A DNA stretch of 64,000 nucleotides from Natronospira bacteriovora (GTDB taxonomy: Bacteria; Pseudomonadota; Gammaproteobacteria; Natronospirales; Natronospiraceae): assembly GCF_030848495.1 (NCBI RefSeq), contig NZ_JAVDDT010000002.1, positions 310,001-374,000 of the forward strand, read 5' to 3'. Under the pieces are notes generated by a model. That model searched no databases, had not been told where the DNA came from, and worked only from the letters and a program-made list of their open reading frames with translations. Within the stretch, counting starts at the first letter, position 1, and each line of letters starts with the position of its first letter. The position numbers and the translations under genes were made by a program. Positions 15,929-24,655 of this stretch are shown here, in pieces.

Positions 15929-18280
15929 ATGCAAGAACGTAAATATTGGCAAGGGGCGAGAACGCTCGCCGCCACCCTGGCGCTGGCTGCCTTGCTGCCA
16001 GCAACCCAGGCGGCAGCTCAATCCACTGCTGAATTTCCAGGTGAGGCCGCGGCCTCGGAGATCATGGACTTTCGCAGCATGCACGGCCTGGCTTTTGAAG
16101 ATCGGGCCGCCTTGCTGTCTCTGAGCTGGGACGAGCGGGGTATTCAGCCTGGTGGCCGTGAACCGGTTTCCAGAGTCATCTCGCAGGCCATTGCCGTGCC
16201 ACTCGAGGAGGCCCGGCCTTTTCTGGCCGTCGCGCCGGTTCTTGCGGGGCGTTTCCCGGCCCACAGCCTGGTCGAAGTGGAGATTCGCGGCTCCAGTGAT
16301 GGTGTCGCCTGGGGTGAATGGTTTGACGCCAGCCATCATGGCCACGGGGATGATGATCCGGGTCATGAGTTGATGCGGGCCATGCCGGGTCTGCCCGGAG
16401 TGGGCGATGAGTCCCTGCCCGGCGAGCTGGTGTTCTTCGATGCTGATACGCGCTTCGTCCAGTATCGACTGAGTCTGATTCGGGATTTTCACGGCACGGC
16501 CCCCATCGTTGGCGAGCTGGCGCTGCATTTCATCAGCCCTGGTGAAACCCGCGGCGAGCTGGAGACGCAAAGCCTGCCGGATCAGCGCCCGGCGACGGCG
16601 GCTCCCCAGGCGGCCATGCCGAACTATGTTCCGCGCAGCAGCTGGGGCAACCTGTCCAACACGGGGTGGCTGTCGCTGGCCAGTGTCAGTCAGCTGGTGG
16701 TACACCACACGGTGTCGCCCAACAGTTCCAACGATTGGGCAGCCACAGTGCGCAGTTTCTACAACTACCATGTGCATACCCTGGGCTGGGCCGACATCGG
16801 CTATAACTGGCTGGTCGCGCCCAATGGCGCGATCTTCCAGGGCCGTGCCCACCGTCCGGATGGTAATACCAATGTCAGGGGTGCTCATGCGGCCGGTCAT
16901 AACAGCTACACCATGGGGCTGGCCTATATCGGGACCTACACCAGCGTGAACCCAACTTCAGCGGCGGTGGAGAGCGGTGCCCGGGTGCTGGCCTGGAAGG
17001 CGGCCGAGCGTGGCATCAGCACGTCGCTGATTCGTGGTCACCGGGATTACGGTTCCACGGCCTGCCCCGGAAACATGTTGTACAACCGCCTGTTCGATAC
17101 CCTGCGGCCCCGAGTGCAGCAGATTCTGGATGGCGACAGTGCGCCCGAGCCGGAGCCACCCTTCGACACCCTCTGGCACCGGGCCGATGCCGTCAACGCC
17201 AACCCCTGGTACTTCGGCAATAACGCCCAGCGTGGCCTTGCCTTCGGTGGCGACCGGATTTATGTGGTCAGCCGTCATTCGGAGCAGTGGGGGCCCCACG
17301 TGATGGTGCATTCCGCGGCGGATGGCAGTGGTCTGGGGAATGGGGGCGCCAGCCTGGATACCAGTGGCATCGCTGGCGGTACCCTGGTGCTGAATGCCAT
17401 TGACAGCGACGCTTCGGGCCGGCCGCTGGCTGCCAACCTGGTGACCGATCTGAGCCAGCAGCGTTTCCGCGCCTATTACTGGCCGGATGATGCCAGCGAG
17501 CCGCTGCGTGTGGTGGATTTCAGTGGCCAGTCGGCCCATCGTCTCGGAGATCACATTGCCGTGCGGGGTTCCGTGGTGGATGGCACGGCAGAGATCTGGG
17601 CACCGGCCAGCGGTGTGCCGGTCATCTATCGCTGGACCATGAATGGTGATGGTTTCAATCATTGGCCGCAGGCCATCCATCTTTCCGATGGCGTGGTTGG
17701 CACCTCGGCCGCTGTGGCACCGCTCGAAAATGGTCGCTTCCTGTGGAACGCCACGGGCCAGCATCTGCGCCTGTATGAAGGCAATGGCGCGCTGTTGGGC
17801 ACCGTGCCGGGTGGCATCGTGGCTCGTGATAGCAATGCCGTGCGCCTGCTTGGCCGTGACGGTGATGATCTCTGGGCCGCGGTCTATCAATTCGGCAGCA
17901 GCAACGAGAACGCCCGCATCGTTCGCATTCCCGAGAGCAATCCAGCCGGGGCCGGTTCCCTGGGCGTGACCACATCGCTGGCGGCCAATAGCAACCCCAA
18001 TGCCAGTGGTGACATCGCCGTGCGTCGCAATCAGGGCAGCGTGGATGTTTTCGTCCTGGCAAGTAATAACGGTCTGGGCGCCTATCGCTTTGCTCAGCTG
18101 GATCTCAGCTCAGCCCAGGATGACGCGCCAAGGCATGAGGAGGTCGATGCCGTTGAGCCGGCTGGACACGCGCCGCGTGAGCCGATCTCGGTAGCGCCAC
18201 CCATTGCCACACCGGTGGATGCCGCTTCAGGCGGCGTTGAGCATTCCCCGGCGCTGATGGATCTGGAGTTGAATCAGTAA
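15929..18280 (+). CDS. Secreted PGRP/N-acetylmuramoyl-L-alanine amidase-domain protein
   Basis: A 783-residue exported protein. The start at 15929 follows GAGGGGG; the ATG ten codons earlier overlaps a hairpin. A signal peptide ends near ATQAAA. Residues ~45-215 form an N-terminal domain of strands. The PGRP/amidase_2 domain begins at RSSWG (~236) and carries the zinc-site pattern: His259-His260 (VVHHT), His371 (GHRDYG) and Cys379 (TACPG). A C-terminal half (~415-720) of repeated strand-rich segments looks like a beta-propeller. The tail is acidic and proline-rich. It may cleave peptidoglycan of its own wall or of competitors or prey. A strong terminator follows. Confidence 0.85.
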   Translation: MQERKYWQGARTLAATLALAALLPATQAAAQSTAEFPGEAAASEIMDFRSMHGLAFEDRAALLSLSWDERGIQPGGREPVSRVISQAIAVPLEEARPFLAVAPVLAGRFPAHSLVEVEIRGSSDGVAWGEWFDASHHGHGDDDPGHELMRAMPGLPGVGDESLPGELVFFDADTRFVQYRLSLIRDFHGTAPIVGELALHFISPGETRGELETQSLPDQRPATAAPQAAMPNYVPRSSWGNLSNTGWLSLASVSQLVVHHTVSPNSSNDWAATVRSFYNYHVHTLGWADIGYNWLVAPNGAIFQGRAHRPDGNTNVRGAHAAGHNSYTMGLAYIGTYTSVNPTSAAVESGARVLAWKAAERGISTSLIRGHRDYGSTACPGNMLYNRLFDTLRPRVQQILDGDSAPEPEPPFDTLWHRADAVNANPWYFGNNAQRGLAFGGDRIYVVSRHSEQWGPHVMVHSAADGSGLGNGGASLDTSGIAGGTLVLNAIDSDASGRPLAANLVTDLSQQRFRAYYWPDDASEPLRVVDFSGQSAHRLGDHIAVRGSVVDGTAEIWAPASGVPVIYRWTMNGDGFNHWPQAIHLSDGVVGTSAAVAPLENGRFLWNATGQHLRLYEGNGALLGTVPGGIVARDSNAVRLLGRDGDDLWAAVYQFGSSNENARIVRIPESNPAGAGSLGVTTSLAANSNPNASGDIAVRRNQGSVDVFVLASNNGLGAYRFAQLDLSSAQDDAPRHEEVDAVEPAGHAPREPISVAPPIATPVDAASGGVEHSPALMDLELNQ

Positions 18281-18301
18281 GGGAACGCTGACGCCGAAAG
18301 G

Positions 18302-18334
18302 AAAAAGCCCGGACCAATGGTCCGGGCTTTTTTT
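18302..18334. terminator. Bidirectional terminator
   Basis: GCCCGGACC and GGTCCGGGC form a nine-base stem with loop AAT, an A-run on the left and seven T residues on the right. It serves both the PGRP gene and the convergent methyltransferase gene. Confidence 0.93.
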
Positions 18335-18356
18335 ATTAGGTTCCTTAGTAGGGCGG

Positions 18357-19058
18357 CTAGCTGGTGGTGAGCTGCTCTGCTTGCCGATCGGCCTGTGGTG
18401 AACGGCTGGTTTCGCTGTTCGCGGTATCGGGTGCATTGTGTCCGGCGGCGCGAAAATGCACCAGCTTCCAGTAGCCGAAAAGGTTGGCGCGCTGAATGCC
18501 AATGCGCTCGAAGCCCTCGGGCTCGGGCAGCTCGGAAAGGTCCATGCTGGGGCGGAAGCCTACGAAGCGGGAGAGTGGGCTGAGCAGCCATTCGATGCCT
18601 CGGAGGATCGGATTTTCGGAGGCGAAGTGATTGATCACCAGCAGGTCGCCACCCGGCTTGCACACCCGGGCCATCTCCGCCATCAGGCGGCCGGGGTTGG
18701 GCACCACCGAGGCGACATACATGGCAATGACGGCGTCGAAACTGTTGTCATCGAAGCTGAGATTTTCCGCGTCCATCTCCAGCAGCGCTTCCACATGCTC
18801 AAGCTGCCCGGAACGGGCCCGCTCCTGGGCGATGGCCAGCATATCGCTGCTGATGTCGATGCCGACCACCTTCACATCCGGCTGATAATCCGGCAGTGAC
18901 AGGCCGGTGCCCACACCGACTTCAAGAATCCGCTTTCCGCTCTGTTCCCCCAGGCTATTGATGGCCAGCTGCCGTCCTTGAGCAAAGACTCGTCCGAACA
19001 GCCGGTCGTAGTAGCGGGCGTATCGACGATAGGCGGACTTGATTGACGCGGTATCCAT
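18357..19058 (-). CDS. Class I SAM methyltransferase, PmtA-like (phospholipid N-methyltransferase?)
   Basis: A 233-residue methyltransferase. SAM motif I is ILEVGVGTGLSLPDY, motif II region VVGIDISSDMLAIAQER, and AVIAMYVASVVPNPGRLMAEMARVCKPGG covers motifs post-I to III. The N terminus (SAYRRYARYYDRLFGRVFAQGR) closely resembles Rhodobacter-type PmtA, which methylates phosphatidylethanolamine towards phosphatidylcholine. UbiE-type quinone methyltransferases are the alternative. The start is the ATG at 19058; the longer frame upstream is arginine- and proline-rich without similarity. It shares a bidirectional terminator with the PGRP gene. Confidence 0.75.
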   Translation of the reverse strand: MDTASIKSAYRRYARYYDRLFGRVFAQGRQLAINSLGEQSGKRILEVGVGTGLSLPDYQPDVKVVGIDISSDMLAIAQERARSGQLEHVEALLEMDAENLSFDDNSFDAVIAMYVASVVPNPGRLMAEMARVCKPGGDLLVINHFASENPILRGIEWLLSPLSRFVGFRPSMDLSELPEPEGFERIGIQRANLFGYWKLVHFRAAGHNAPDTANSETSRSPQADRQAEQLTTS

Positions 19059-19198
19059 GCAGAGCAGATCCCCTGGCAGCCTGAAGTTCCGTCTCGCCCG
19101 ACCATTCCTGGCGGGAAAGCGGCCTGCGGGCCCCCGGCGGGCCGGGGGCGGCTTCAAGCCTAGACGAAAGCCCTTGTCTCCCGCAAGCGCGCTGTCAC

Positions 19199-20176
19199 TC
19201 AGAAGCGGTCGCGGTCGTGGGGTGCTTCCAGATCCAGTTCCGGGCCACGGGGGACGATGCGCGTGGGATTGATGTTGCCGTGGCTGTAATAGTAGTGGCG
19301 CTTGATATGGCGCATGTTCACGGTTTCCGCTACCCCAGGCACCTGGTACAGCTCCCGGGTGTAGTTAAGCAGGTTGGGGTAGTCGGCGATTCGCCGCAGA
19401 TTGGTCTTGAAATGCCCCACGTAGACTGGATCGAAGCGCATCAGGGTGGTGAACAGGCGCCAATCGGCCTCGGTGATCTGCTCGCCCACCAGGTAACGCT
19501 GCCGGGACAGGCGCTGTTCCAGCTCATCCAGGGCCCGGAAGAGGGCGTCGAAGGCCTCATCATAGGCGTCCTGGGCGGTGGCAAATCCGCAGCGGTACAC
19601 GCCGTTGTTGACCTGGTGATAGACCACCTCATTGATGGCATCGATATCCTTGCGCAGGGCTTGCGGATAAAAGTCGGTCTTCACGTCGGTGAAGGCATCG
19701 AATTCGCTGTTCAGCATGCGGATGATTTCCGCCGACTCATTGCTCACGATGGTTTCGCGTTGCTTGTCCCACACGACCGGCACGGTGACCCGGCCGGTGT
19801 AGTCGGCGGCCGCGCGTGTATAGACCTGGTGCAGGCAGTCGTAGCCGAACAGGGGGTCATGTGTCCCGTCGTTGCGGTCGCCGAACTCCCATCCGTTCTC
19901 CAGCATGTCCGGGTCCACCGGTGAGACGGAAATCACGTCTTCCAGCTTCTTCAGTTTGCGGAAGATCAGGGTGCGGTGAGCCCAGGGGCAGGCGTAGGAG
20001 ACGTAGAGGTGATAGCGATTCGCTTCTGCCTTGAAACCACCCTCGCCATCCGGGCCGGCACGGCCATCCGCGGTGATCCAGTTGCGGAACTGGGCGGATT
20101 CGCGCACGAAGCGTCCGCCGTGCTTTTCCGTGTCATACCACTGATCAACCCATTTTCCGTCTACCAGAAGTCCCAT
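19199..20176 (-). CDS. yqjG: Glutathionyl-hydroquinone reductase (Xi-class GST)
   Basis: A 325-residue glutathione transferase of the Xi class. The catalytic cysteine lies in YVSYACPWAHRTLI, and the Xi-class marks SPVDPDMLENGWEF, VPVVWDKQ and the C-terminal MRHIKRHYYYSHGNINPTRIVP are present. These enzymes reduce glutathionyl-hydroquinones. Length matches YqjG. The ATG at 20176 is preceded by GGGA. It stands alone between the methyltransferase and doxX genes on the same strand. Glutathione use is consistent with the persulfide dioxygenase elsewhere in the window. Confidence 0.92.
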   Translation of the reverse strand: MGLLVDGKWVDQWYDTEKHGGRFVRESAQFRNWITADGRAGPDGEGGFKAEANRYHLYVSYACPWAHRTLIFRKLKKLEDVISVSPVDPDMLENGWEFGDRNDGTHDPLFGYDCLHQVYTRAAADYTGRVTVPVVWDKQRETIVSNESAEIIRMLNSEFDAFTDVKTDFYPQALRKDIDAINEVVYHQVNNGVYRCGFATAQDAYDEAFDALFRALDELEQRLSRQRYLVGEQITEADWRLFTTLMRFDPVYVGHFKTNLRRIADYPNLLNYTRELYQVPGVAETVNMRHIKRHYYYSHGNINPTRIVPRGPELDLEAPHDRDRF

Positions 20177-20250
20177 GTGAAATTCCCGTGATTGATGGTG
20201 AATGTCAGGCGAAGGCCTGCCGTGGCCGGAATCCGGGCCGGCCGTGACTG

Positions 20251-20287
20251 AAAAGTGCGGGAGGGGCGTGATTGTACGCCCCTCCCG
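20251..20287 (-). terminator. Terminator downstream of doxX
   Basis: On the minus strand a perfect 12-base stem (20276-20287 with 20258-20269, six-base loop) is followed by CACTTTTC. It lies 20 bases after the doxX stop. Confidence 0.7.
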
Positions 20288-20306
20288 GCCAAGAAGGGGG
20301 CAGGTT

Positions 20307-20711
20307 TCAGCTCAGATTGAAACGATGGCCCAGTGCGAAGTCCTTGACCCCATGCACGAAGACCAGCAGCAGGCCCCCGCTGATGGCCAGATTCTTCAGC
20401 AGGTGGTTGGTTTCATTGGCATCACCCAGATCGAAATGGAAAAGGAAGCCGGCCAGCAACGTAAAGGCGGCGAGGGCGGCGGCTGCCCAGCGGGCCTTGA
20501 TGCCGAGGATCAGTGCCAGTCCACCGAGAACCTCAAGCAGGATCGTCGGCAGCAGCAGGATGCCCGGCACGCCCATGGCTTCCATGTAGCCCTGAGTGGC
20601 TTCGTAGCCAAAACCCAGGCCGAAACCCGAGCCGATCTTGCCGATGCCGGCAATCAGAAAAATCAGGCCAAGCAACACGCGCCCGGCCAGGTCGATGACA
20701 TTGTCTTTCAT
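20307..20711 (-). CDS. DoxX-family membrane protein
   Basis: A 134-residue protein with four hydrophobic segments. It starts DNVIDLAGRVLLGLIFLIAGIGKI, the typical first helix of the DoxX family, and contains MGVPGILLLPTILLEVLGGLALILG in the middle. DoxX relatives are linked to quinone-dependent redox or thiosulfate oxidation, but most family members are uncharacterised. The ATG at 20711 lies eight bases after AAGGAG; a GTG three codons earlier overlaps that site. The gene is divergent from a LysR-type regulator, its likely activator or repressor. Confidence 0.88.
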   Translation of the reverse strand: MKDNVIDLAGRVLLGLIFLIAGIGKIGSGFGLGFGYEATQGYMEAMGVPGILLLPTILLEVLGGLALILGIKARWAAAALAAFTLLAGFLFHFDLGDANETNHLLKNLAISGGLLLVFVHGVKDFALGHRFNLS

Positions 20712-20751
20712 GTTCGTCACTCCTTGGGTTGCAACGGAATTATCCCGTACA

Positions 20752-20782
20752 TGATCTATTATGAATTGACTAATTAGATAAA
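20752..20782. promoter_or_regulatory. AT-rich divergent control region with LysR-type dyad
   Basis: Between doxX and the lysR-type gene, ATTA-N9-TAAT and the palindrome CTAATTAG lie in an AT-rich stretch. ATTA-N9-TAAT fits the interrupted T-N11-A box of LysR regulators. The exact -10/-35 elements are ambiguous. Confidence 0.45.
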
Positions 20783-20832
20783 AAAGCGGAAATTATGGAT
20801 GCTTATGTTCGAAAAAATAGAAAGGTAGGAGC

Positions 20833-21723
20833 GTGAAAACGACCCTCGCGCAATGGCGTGCCCTGCAGGCCGTGGTGGATCACGGCGGATTTGCTCAAGC
20901 CGCAGCGGTACTCAATCGCAGCCAATCCTCGGTCAGCTACGCCGTCGGTCGCCTGGAGGAAAGCCTGGGTGTTCGGCTGCTGAAGCTCTCCGGCCGGCGA
21001 GCGAGACTGACGGATGCCGGCTCCGCACTGCTGCGGGGCGCTCGTAATCTGCTTTCGGAAGCCCGGGAGCTGGAATCACTGGCTGCGACACTGGCTGAAG
21101 GCTGGGAGGCAGAGTTGAGTCTGGCGGTGGATGGCCTGTGCCCGGAACCGCTGCTTTCCAGTGCACTGGAGGATTTCGCCTCCCAGGCGTCGGCGACACG
21201 TGTCGAGATTTCCGAAGAAGTATTGTCCGGGGCGTCCGAGGCCATCAGTGAGGGTCGGGTGGATCTGGCCCTGAGCCCGGAGGTCCCCGGTGGCTTTCTG
21301 GGAGAACCGATACTGGAGGTGGCCTTTTTGCCGGTCGCTCACCCTGACCATGCCCTGAACGGCCTGAATCGGTCATTGACCAATGATGACCTGCGGCGTG
21401 AGCGGCAGATCGTGATTCGGGATTCGGCAAGACAGGGCCGGAGGGATCACGGTTGGCTGGGGGCGCCCCGTCGCTGGACGGTGACCTCGCTGGAGTCGGC
21501 TCGGCGGTTGGTGACGCAGGGGCTCGGTTTTGCCTGGCTACCGGCCCCCGTGGTGGCAGCGGATATTGATTCGGGGCGGCTTAGACAGCTGCAGCTGCAG
21601 GCGGGTGGCGGCCGTCGCAGCCACCTCTATCTGGTGGTGGCGCGGCCCAATAGCCTGGGGCCGGCCGCGCGGTTGCTGGTGGATTGTCTGCGCACAGCCG
21701 CCGCTGACTACGCCGCTCCCTGA
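20833..21723 (+). CDS. LysR-family transcriptional regulator
   Basis: A 296-residue LysR protein. The N-terminal helix-turn-helix reads LQAVVDHGGFAQAAAVLNRSQSSVSYAVGRLEESLGVRLL, an archetypal LysR DNA-binding domain, followed by the linker helix and a substrate-binding domain from about residue 90. The GTG start is preceded by AGGTAGGAG. It is divergent from doxX with a dyad between them, so doxX is its likely target. The inducer is unknown. A GC-rich stem-loop after the stop separates it from the convergent gene. Confidence 0.92.
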   Translation: MKTTLAQWRALQAVVDHGGFAQAAAVLNRSQSSVSYAVGRLEESLGVRLLKLSGRRARLTDAGSALLRGARNLLSEARELESLAATLAEGWEAELSLAVDGLCPEPLLSSALEDFASQASATRVEISEEVLSGASEAISEGRVDLALSPEVPGGFLGEPILEVAFLPVAHPDHALNGLNRSLTNDDLRRERQIVIRDSARQGRRDHGWLGAPRRWTVTSLESARRLVTQGLGFAWLPAPVVAADIDSGRLRQLQLQAGGGRRSHLYLVVARPNSLGPAARLLVDCLRTAAADYAAP

Positions 21724-21750
21724 AGCAGCGGTTTCCTCATTGTACTGGGT

Positions 21751-21773
21751 GGCCGGGGCGTATGGCCCCGGCC
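21751..21773. terminator. Stem-loop between convergent genes
   Basis: GGCCGGGGC (21751-21759) and GCCCCGGCC (21765-21773) form a perfect nine-base stem with a five-base loop between the lysR-type and host-attachment genes. Only a weak pyrimidine tract follows. Confidence 0.6.
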
Positions 21774-21780
21774 CTCCCTT

Positions 21781-22230
21781 TCAGGCCACCCGATCCAGGT
21801 GTGCCTTGATTTCGTCGGGGCTCAGCGTGGAAATATCCTTGTTCAGCTCCTGTTTCACCAGTGCGCTGGTCTTCTTGTCCAGGCGCTGGCGAAGTTCGCC
21901 GAGGAAGCGGGGAGGGGCCACCAGAATCAGGGACTGCACAGCGTTTTCGCTTGCCATTTTCCCCAGCGTTCGCGCCACTTCCGTGGCAAATGCCCGTTCG
22001 ACCTGGTGGGCGGCTTCGGCATTGTCACCCATCTGGGGCGAGGCGAAGCCTTTTCTGTCGTTGGTGGTGCCGTGCTTGTCGGTAACCAGATCCTGGTTCC
22101 TCATTCGTCCTTCGGGATTGACCATGTCGTGGATTTCTTCCAGGCCGGAAACATGACCACGGAAATCAAGGAAACGGGCCCGGCTGGCATCGGCAACGAT
22201 GACCCAGGTCTTTGGCATCTCTACCTTCAT
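21781..22230 (-). CDS. Host attachment protein family (PF10116-like)
   Basis: A 149-residue protein matching the family annotated as required for attachment to host cells: KTWVIVADASRARFLDF at the start, then a middle QVERAFATEVARTLGKMASENAVQSLILVAPPRFLGELR and the C-terminal KDISTLSPDEIKAHL. The fold resembles the eRF1 central domain; the true biochemical role in free-living bacteria is unknown. The ATG at 22230 follows GGGAG by seven bases. It has its own transcription unit, convergent with the lysR-type gene. Confidence 0.85.
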   Translation of the reverse strand: MKVEMPKTWVIVADASRARFLDFRGHVSGLEEIHDMVNPEGRMRNQDLVTDKHGTTNDRKGFASPQMGDNAEAAHQVERAFATEVARTLGKMASENAVQSLILVAPPRFLGELRQRLDKKTSALVKQELNKDISTLSPDEIKAHLDRVA

Positions 22231-22406
22231 GTGTTGGCTCCCGTTCTTCTGGGCCCCGGTTCGGGGCGAGTGGCAGTCCATTGGGGTGGGGCGCGCCTTC
22301 GCTTCCACGAGCGGCTCCACCCACTTTCAGCTTGGTGTCTGCCGGGGGGCTTTTCAAGTACGGGTGACGAGCGGGCCAGGAAGTGGACAAGGGCCGGCCA
22401 GGTATT

Positions 22407-23414
22407 TCAGTAGCCGGGCTGCCAGTCCAGTGGTGGCTCGTCCAGGGCGGCGAGCTGTTCGCGCAGATCCAGGATCTGTGATTCCCAGAATTTGCCCTCG
22501 GTGATGTCAGGAAAGGCGCGGGGAAAGGCCGGGTCTTCCCAGCGCTCGGCGATCCAGCCCAGGTAGTGGAGTATGCGCAGGCCGCGCAGGGCTTCCACCA
22601 GATGCAGCTCCCGAACGTCAAAAGAGCGAAAGACGCTGTAGCCTTCCAGCAGCTCACTCAGGCGGGCCATCTGGTACTCCCGGTCACCGGAGAGGTACAT
22701 CCAGAGATCCTGAATGGCCGGGCCGGTGCAGCAGTCATCCAGGTCGAGCAACCAGGGTCCGTCGTCCCGCCACAGCACATTGCCCGGATGGCAGTCCCCG
22801 TGAATGCGCAGGGTCTGAATGTCGCCGGCTTCGGCAAAGCGTTGTACCACACGGCCCAGTACCTGCTCGGAGATTGCCGCCCAGGCGGGTTCCAGGTGGG
22901 CGGGCACCATGCGAACCTGGTTCACCTGCTCAATGGCATGTTGCCCGACGGCCTCCGGGTTCAGCTGGGCCCGATGCCAGAAGCGGCCGCTCTCGCCGAT
23001 GTTGTGCAGTCGCGCAATCAGGCGGCCCATCTGGCGCAGGTCGTCGCCCTGATCCAGGGCCGGGGGCCGGCCGCCGATGCTGGGAAACACCGCCAGGCGG
23101 TGCTGGCCGTGGTGAAAGAGCGTGCTGTCATTGGCCAGACGCCAGGGCGCCACCACCGGCAATTCGCTGCCGAGCAGATCCAGGGCAAAGGCGTGTTCCT
23201 CGAGAATGGTGTCGTCGCTCCAGCGCCCCGGGCGATAGAACTTGGCCACCATCAGCCCGGATTCGCCGGCCGGGGCGTCTTCCCGCCCCAGCTGATAGAC
23301 CCGGTTCTCATAGCTGTTGAGCGCGGTGATGCGCCCGTCCGGCCGAAAACCCGCGGCCTCCACCGCATCCAGGATGGTGGCGGGGGAGAGGTCGGCAAAG
23401 GCCTGCACGCTCAC
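22407..23414 (-). CDS. srkA: Stress response kinase A (YihE/RdoA)
   Basis: A 335-residue protein kinase of the SrkA/YihE family that counteracts stress-induced death in E. coli. The catalytic loop is LRIHGDCHPGNVLW (about residues 202-215) and the metal-binding motif is LLDLDDCC, both characteristic. The N terminus (ALNSYENRVYQLG) matches the family nucleotide loop. The GTG start lies five bases after GGAGG and overlaps the upstream thrE-like stop by four bases, so it is translationally coupled. It is the last gene of a four-gene operon beginning with a diguanylate cyclase. Confidence 0.93.
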   Translation of the reverse strand: MSVQAFADLSPATILDAVEAAGFRPDGRITALNSYENRVYQLGREDAPAGESGLMVAKFYRPGRWSDDTILEEHAFALDLLGSELPVVAPWRLANDSTLFHHGQHRLAVFPSIGGRPPALDQGDDLRQMGRLIARLHNIGESGRFWHRAQLNPEAVGQHAIEQVNQVRMVPAHLEPAWAAISEQVLGRVVQRFAEAGDIQTLRIHGDCHPGNVLWRDDGPWLLDLDDCCTGPAIQDLWMYLSGDREYQMARLSELLEGYSVFRSFDVRELHLVEALRGLRILHYLGWIAERWEDPAFPRAFPDITEGKFWESQILDLREQLAALDEPPLDWQPGY

Positions 23415-24655
23415 AGCGACCTCCGGGGCGGCACCAGGGCACTGGCCAGGATCAGGCCGGTGGCAATGCCGGCCGCCACCAGGGCGACGGTAAAGCCGAT
23501 CTGCACCCCACCCAGGGCGTCCTGGTCCATCATTGAGGCCAGGCTGCGAAAGCCGAGGCTGCCGGGCACGATGAGCATGATGCCGGGGACTTGAATGACC
23601 ACTGCCGGGCGATTGCGGATGCGGGCATACAGATTGCCCAGCACCCCGACGAGGAGTGCCGCGATCAGGGCGCCCAGGCCGGGGTTGAGCCAGTCCGAGA
23701 CCCGGCCCCCGACTTCCACGGCGAGCACACCGGTCAGAACGATCCAGCCCAGCTTGTTGGGCGAGGCATTGAACAGCACGGTAAAGCCGATGCCGGCGGC
23801 CAGAATGGCCAGCCAGTGGGTCCAGGCGGGCAGGGTGGTGCTGATCTCCTGCGGCCAGGGGCCGCTGAACATCTGTGCCAGCTGGCTGCCCAGGGCCACC
23901 CCGAAGGCGATGATCACCAGGCTCACCATGGCGCCAGCCATGCGGGCACTGCCGGCGGTCAGATGGCCCGTGGCCAGTTCGCGCGTGGCCAGGGTCAGGC
24001 TGAGGCCGGGCATGAGTATGATCAGGCCGGCCACCAGGGCCAGATAGGCGGAGAAGGGCGGCAGCCAGAGCAGACCGACACCCACGACCAGGGCGCCGAT
24101 CGTGCCGGCCAGTGCGGGATACAGGCGGGACAGGTTGGGTCTCGGCCCCATCAGCATGCCCAGGCCGCCAGTGAGAAAGCCCAGCAGCAGGGCCACGCCC
24201 AGCTCGATGACCCCGCCACCGAACAGGATGGCGATGGCGGCCGAGAACAGGGCCGGCGCCAGCAGGCGAACGCCGATGGAGTACTGGGGCGGGGCGTCCA
24301 TGATTTCGCGAACCTGACGGATGGCGGCCACCGGGCTGAGGGTGTGGCGGGCCATGGCCTCGATCACATCATGAATGCGGGATAGCTTGCCGAGATGGAT
24401 TTCCGCCTCGTCCACCCGCGCCATGAAGCTGCGCTGGCGGCTGCCACGCCCGAGGGCCGCCATGAAGAAGGTTGGCGTGCAATAGAACTGGCCTTCCAGC
24501 CCCAGGCGCTGGGCCAGCAGTTTCATGGTGTCTTCCAGGCGATAGGCCGGCGCCCCCAGTCGCAGCAGGGCACGCCCGATCTCCAGCACCAGTTCGGCCC
24601 GTCCGCGGCCCTCGTTGGTGCTGGCAACATCCCGTTTGCCGTTGGCTTCGGTCAT
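23411..24655 (-). CDS. ThrE-family threonine/serine exporter
   Basis: A 414-residue membrane protein. The soluble N-terminal ~120 residues (LVLEIGRALLRLGAPAYRLEDTMKLLA) are the ThrE domain, followed by about ten hydrophobic segments in two halves (five, then the ThrE_2-like half beginning near residue 280). The combined form matches Corynebacterium ThrE, which exports threonine and serine. It overlaps the DUF3301 gene upstream (ATGA) and srkA downstream (GTGA), indicating tight coupling. Substrate is inferred from family only. Confidence 0.9.
   Translation of the reverse strand: MTEANGKRDVASTNEGRGRAELVLEIGRALLRLGAPAYRLEDTMKLLAQRLGLEGQFYCTPTFFMAALGRGSRQRSFMARVDEAEIHLGKLSRIHDVIEAMARHTLSPVAAIRQVREIMDAPPQYSIGVRLLAPALFSAAIAILFGGGVIELGVALLLGFLTGGLGMLMGPRPNLSRLYPALAGTIGALVVGVGLLWLPPFSAYLALVAGLIILMPGLSLTLATRELATGHLTAGSARMAGAMVSLVIIAFGVALGSQLAQMFSGPWPQEISTTLPAWTHWLAILAAGIGFTVLFNASPNKLGWIVLTGVLAVEVGGRVSDWLNPGLGALIAALLVGVLGNLYARIRNRPAVVIQVPGIMLIVPGSLGFRSLASMMDQDALGGVQIGFTVALVAAGIATGLILASALVPPRRSL

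Noticed and set aside
14646-18280. Plasmid or prophage remnant around the ParM-like gene
   Set aside because: No integrase, replication or phage gene and no attachment-site duplication is visible; neighbours look chromosomal.
20752-20782. Third persulfide-repressor operator near doxX
   Set aside because: Arms are adjacent or spaced by nine bases rather than ATTAG-N6-CTAAT; a LysR box fits better.
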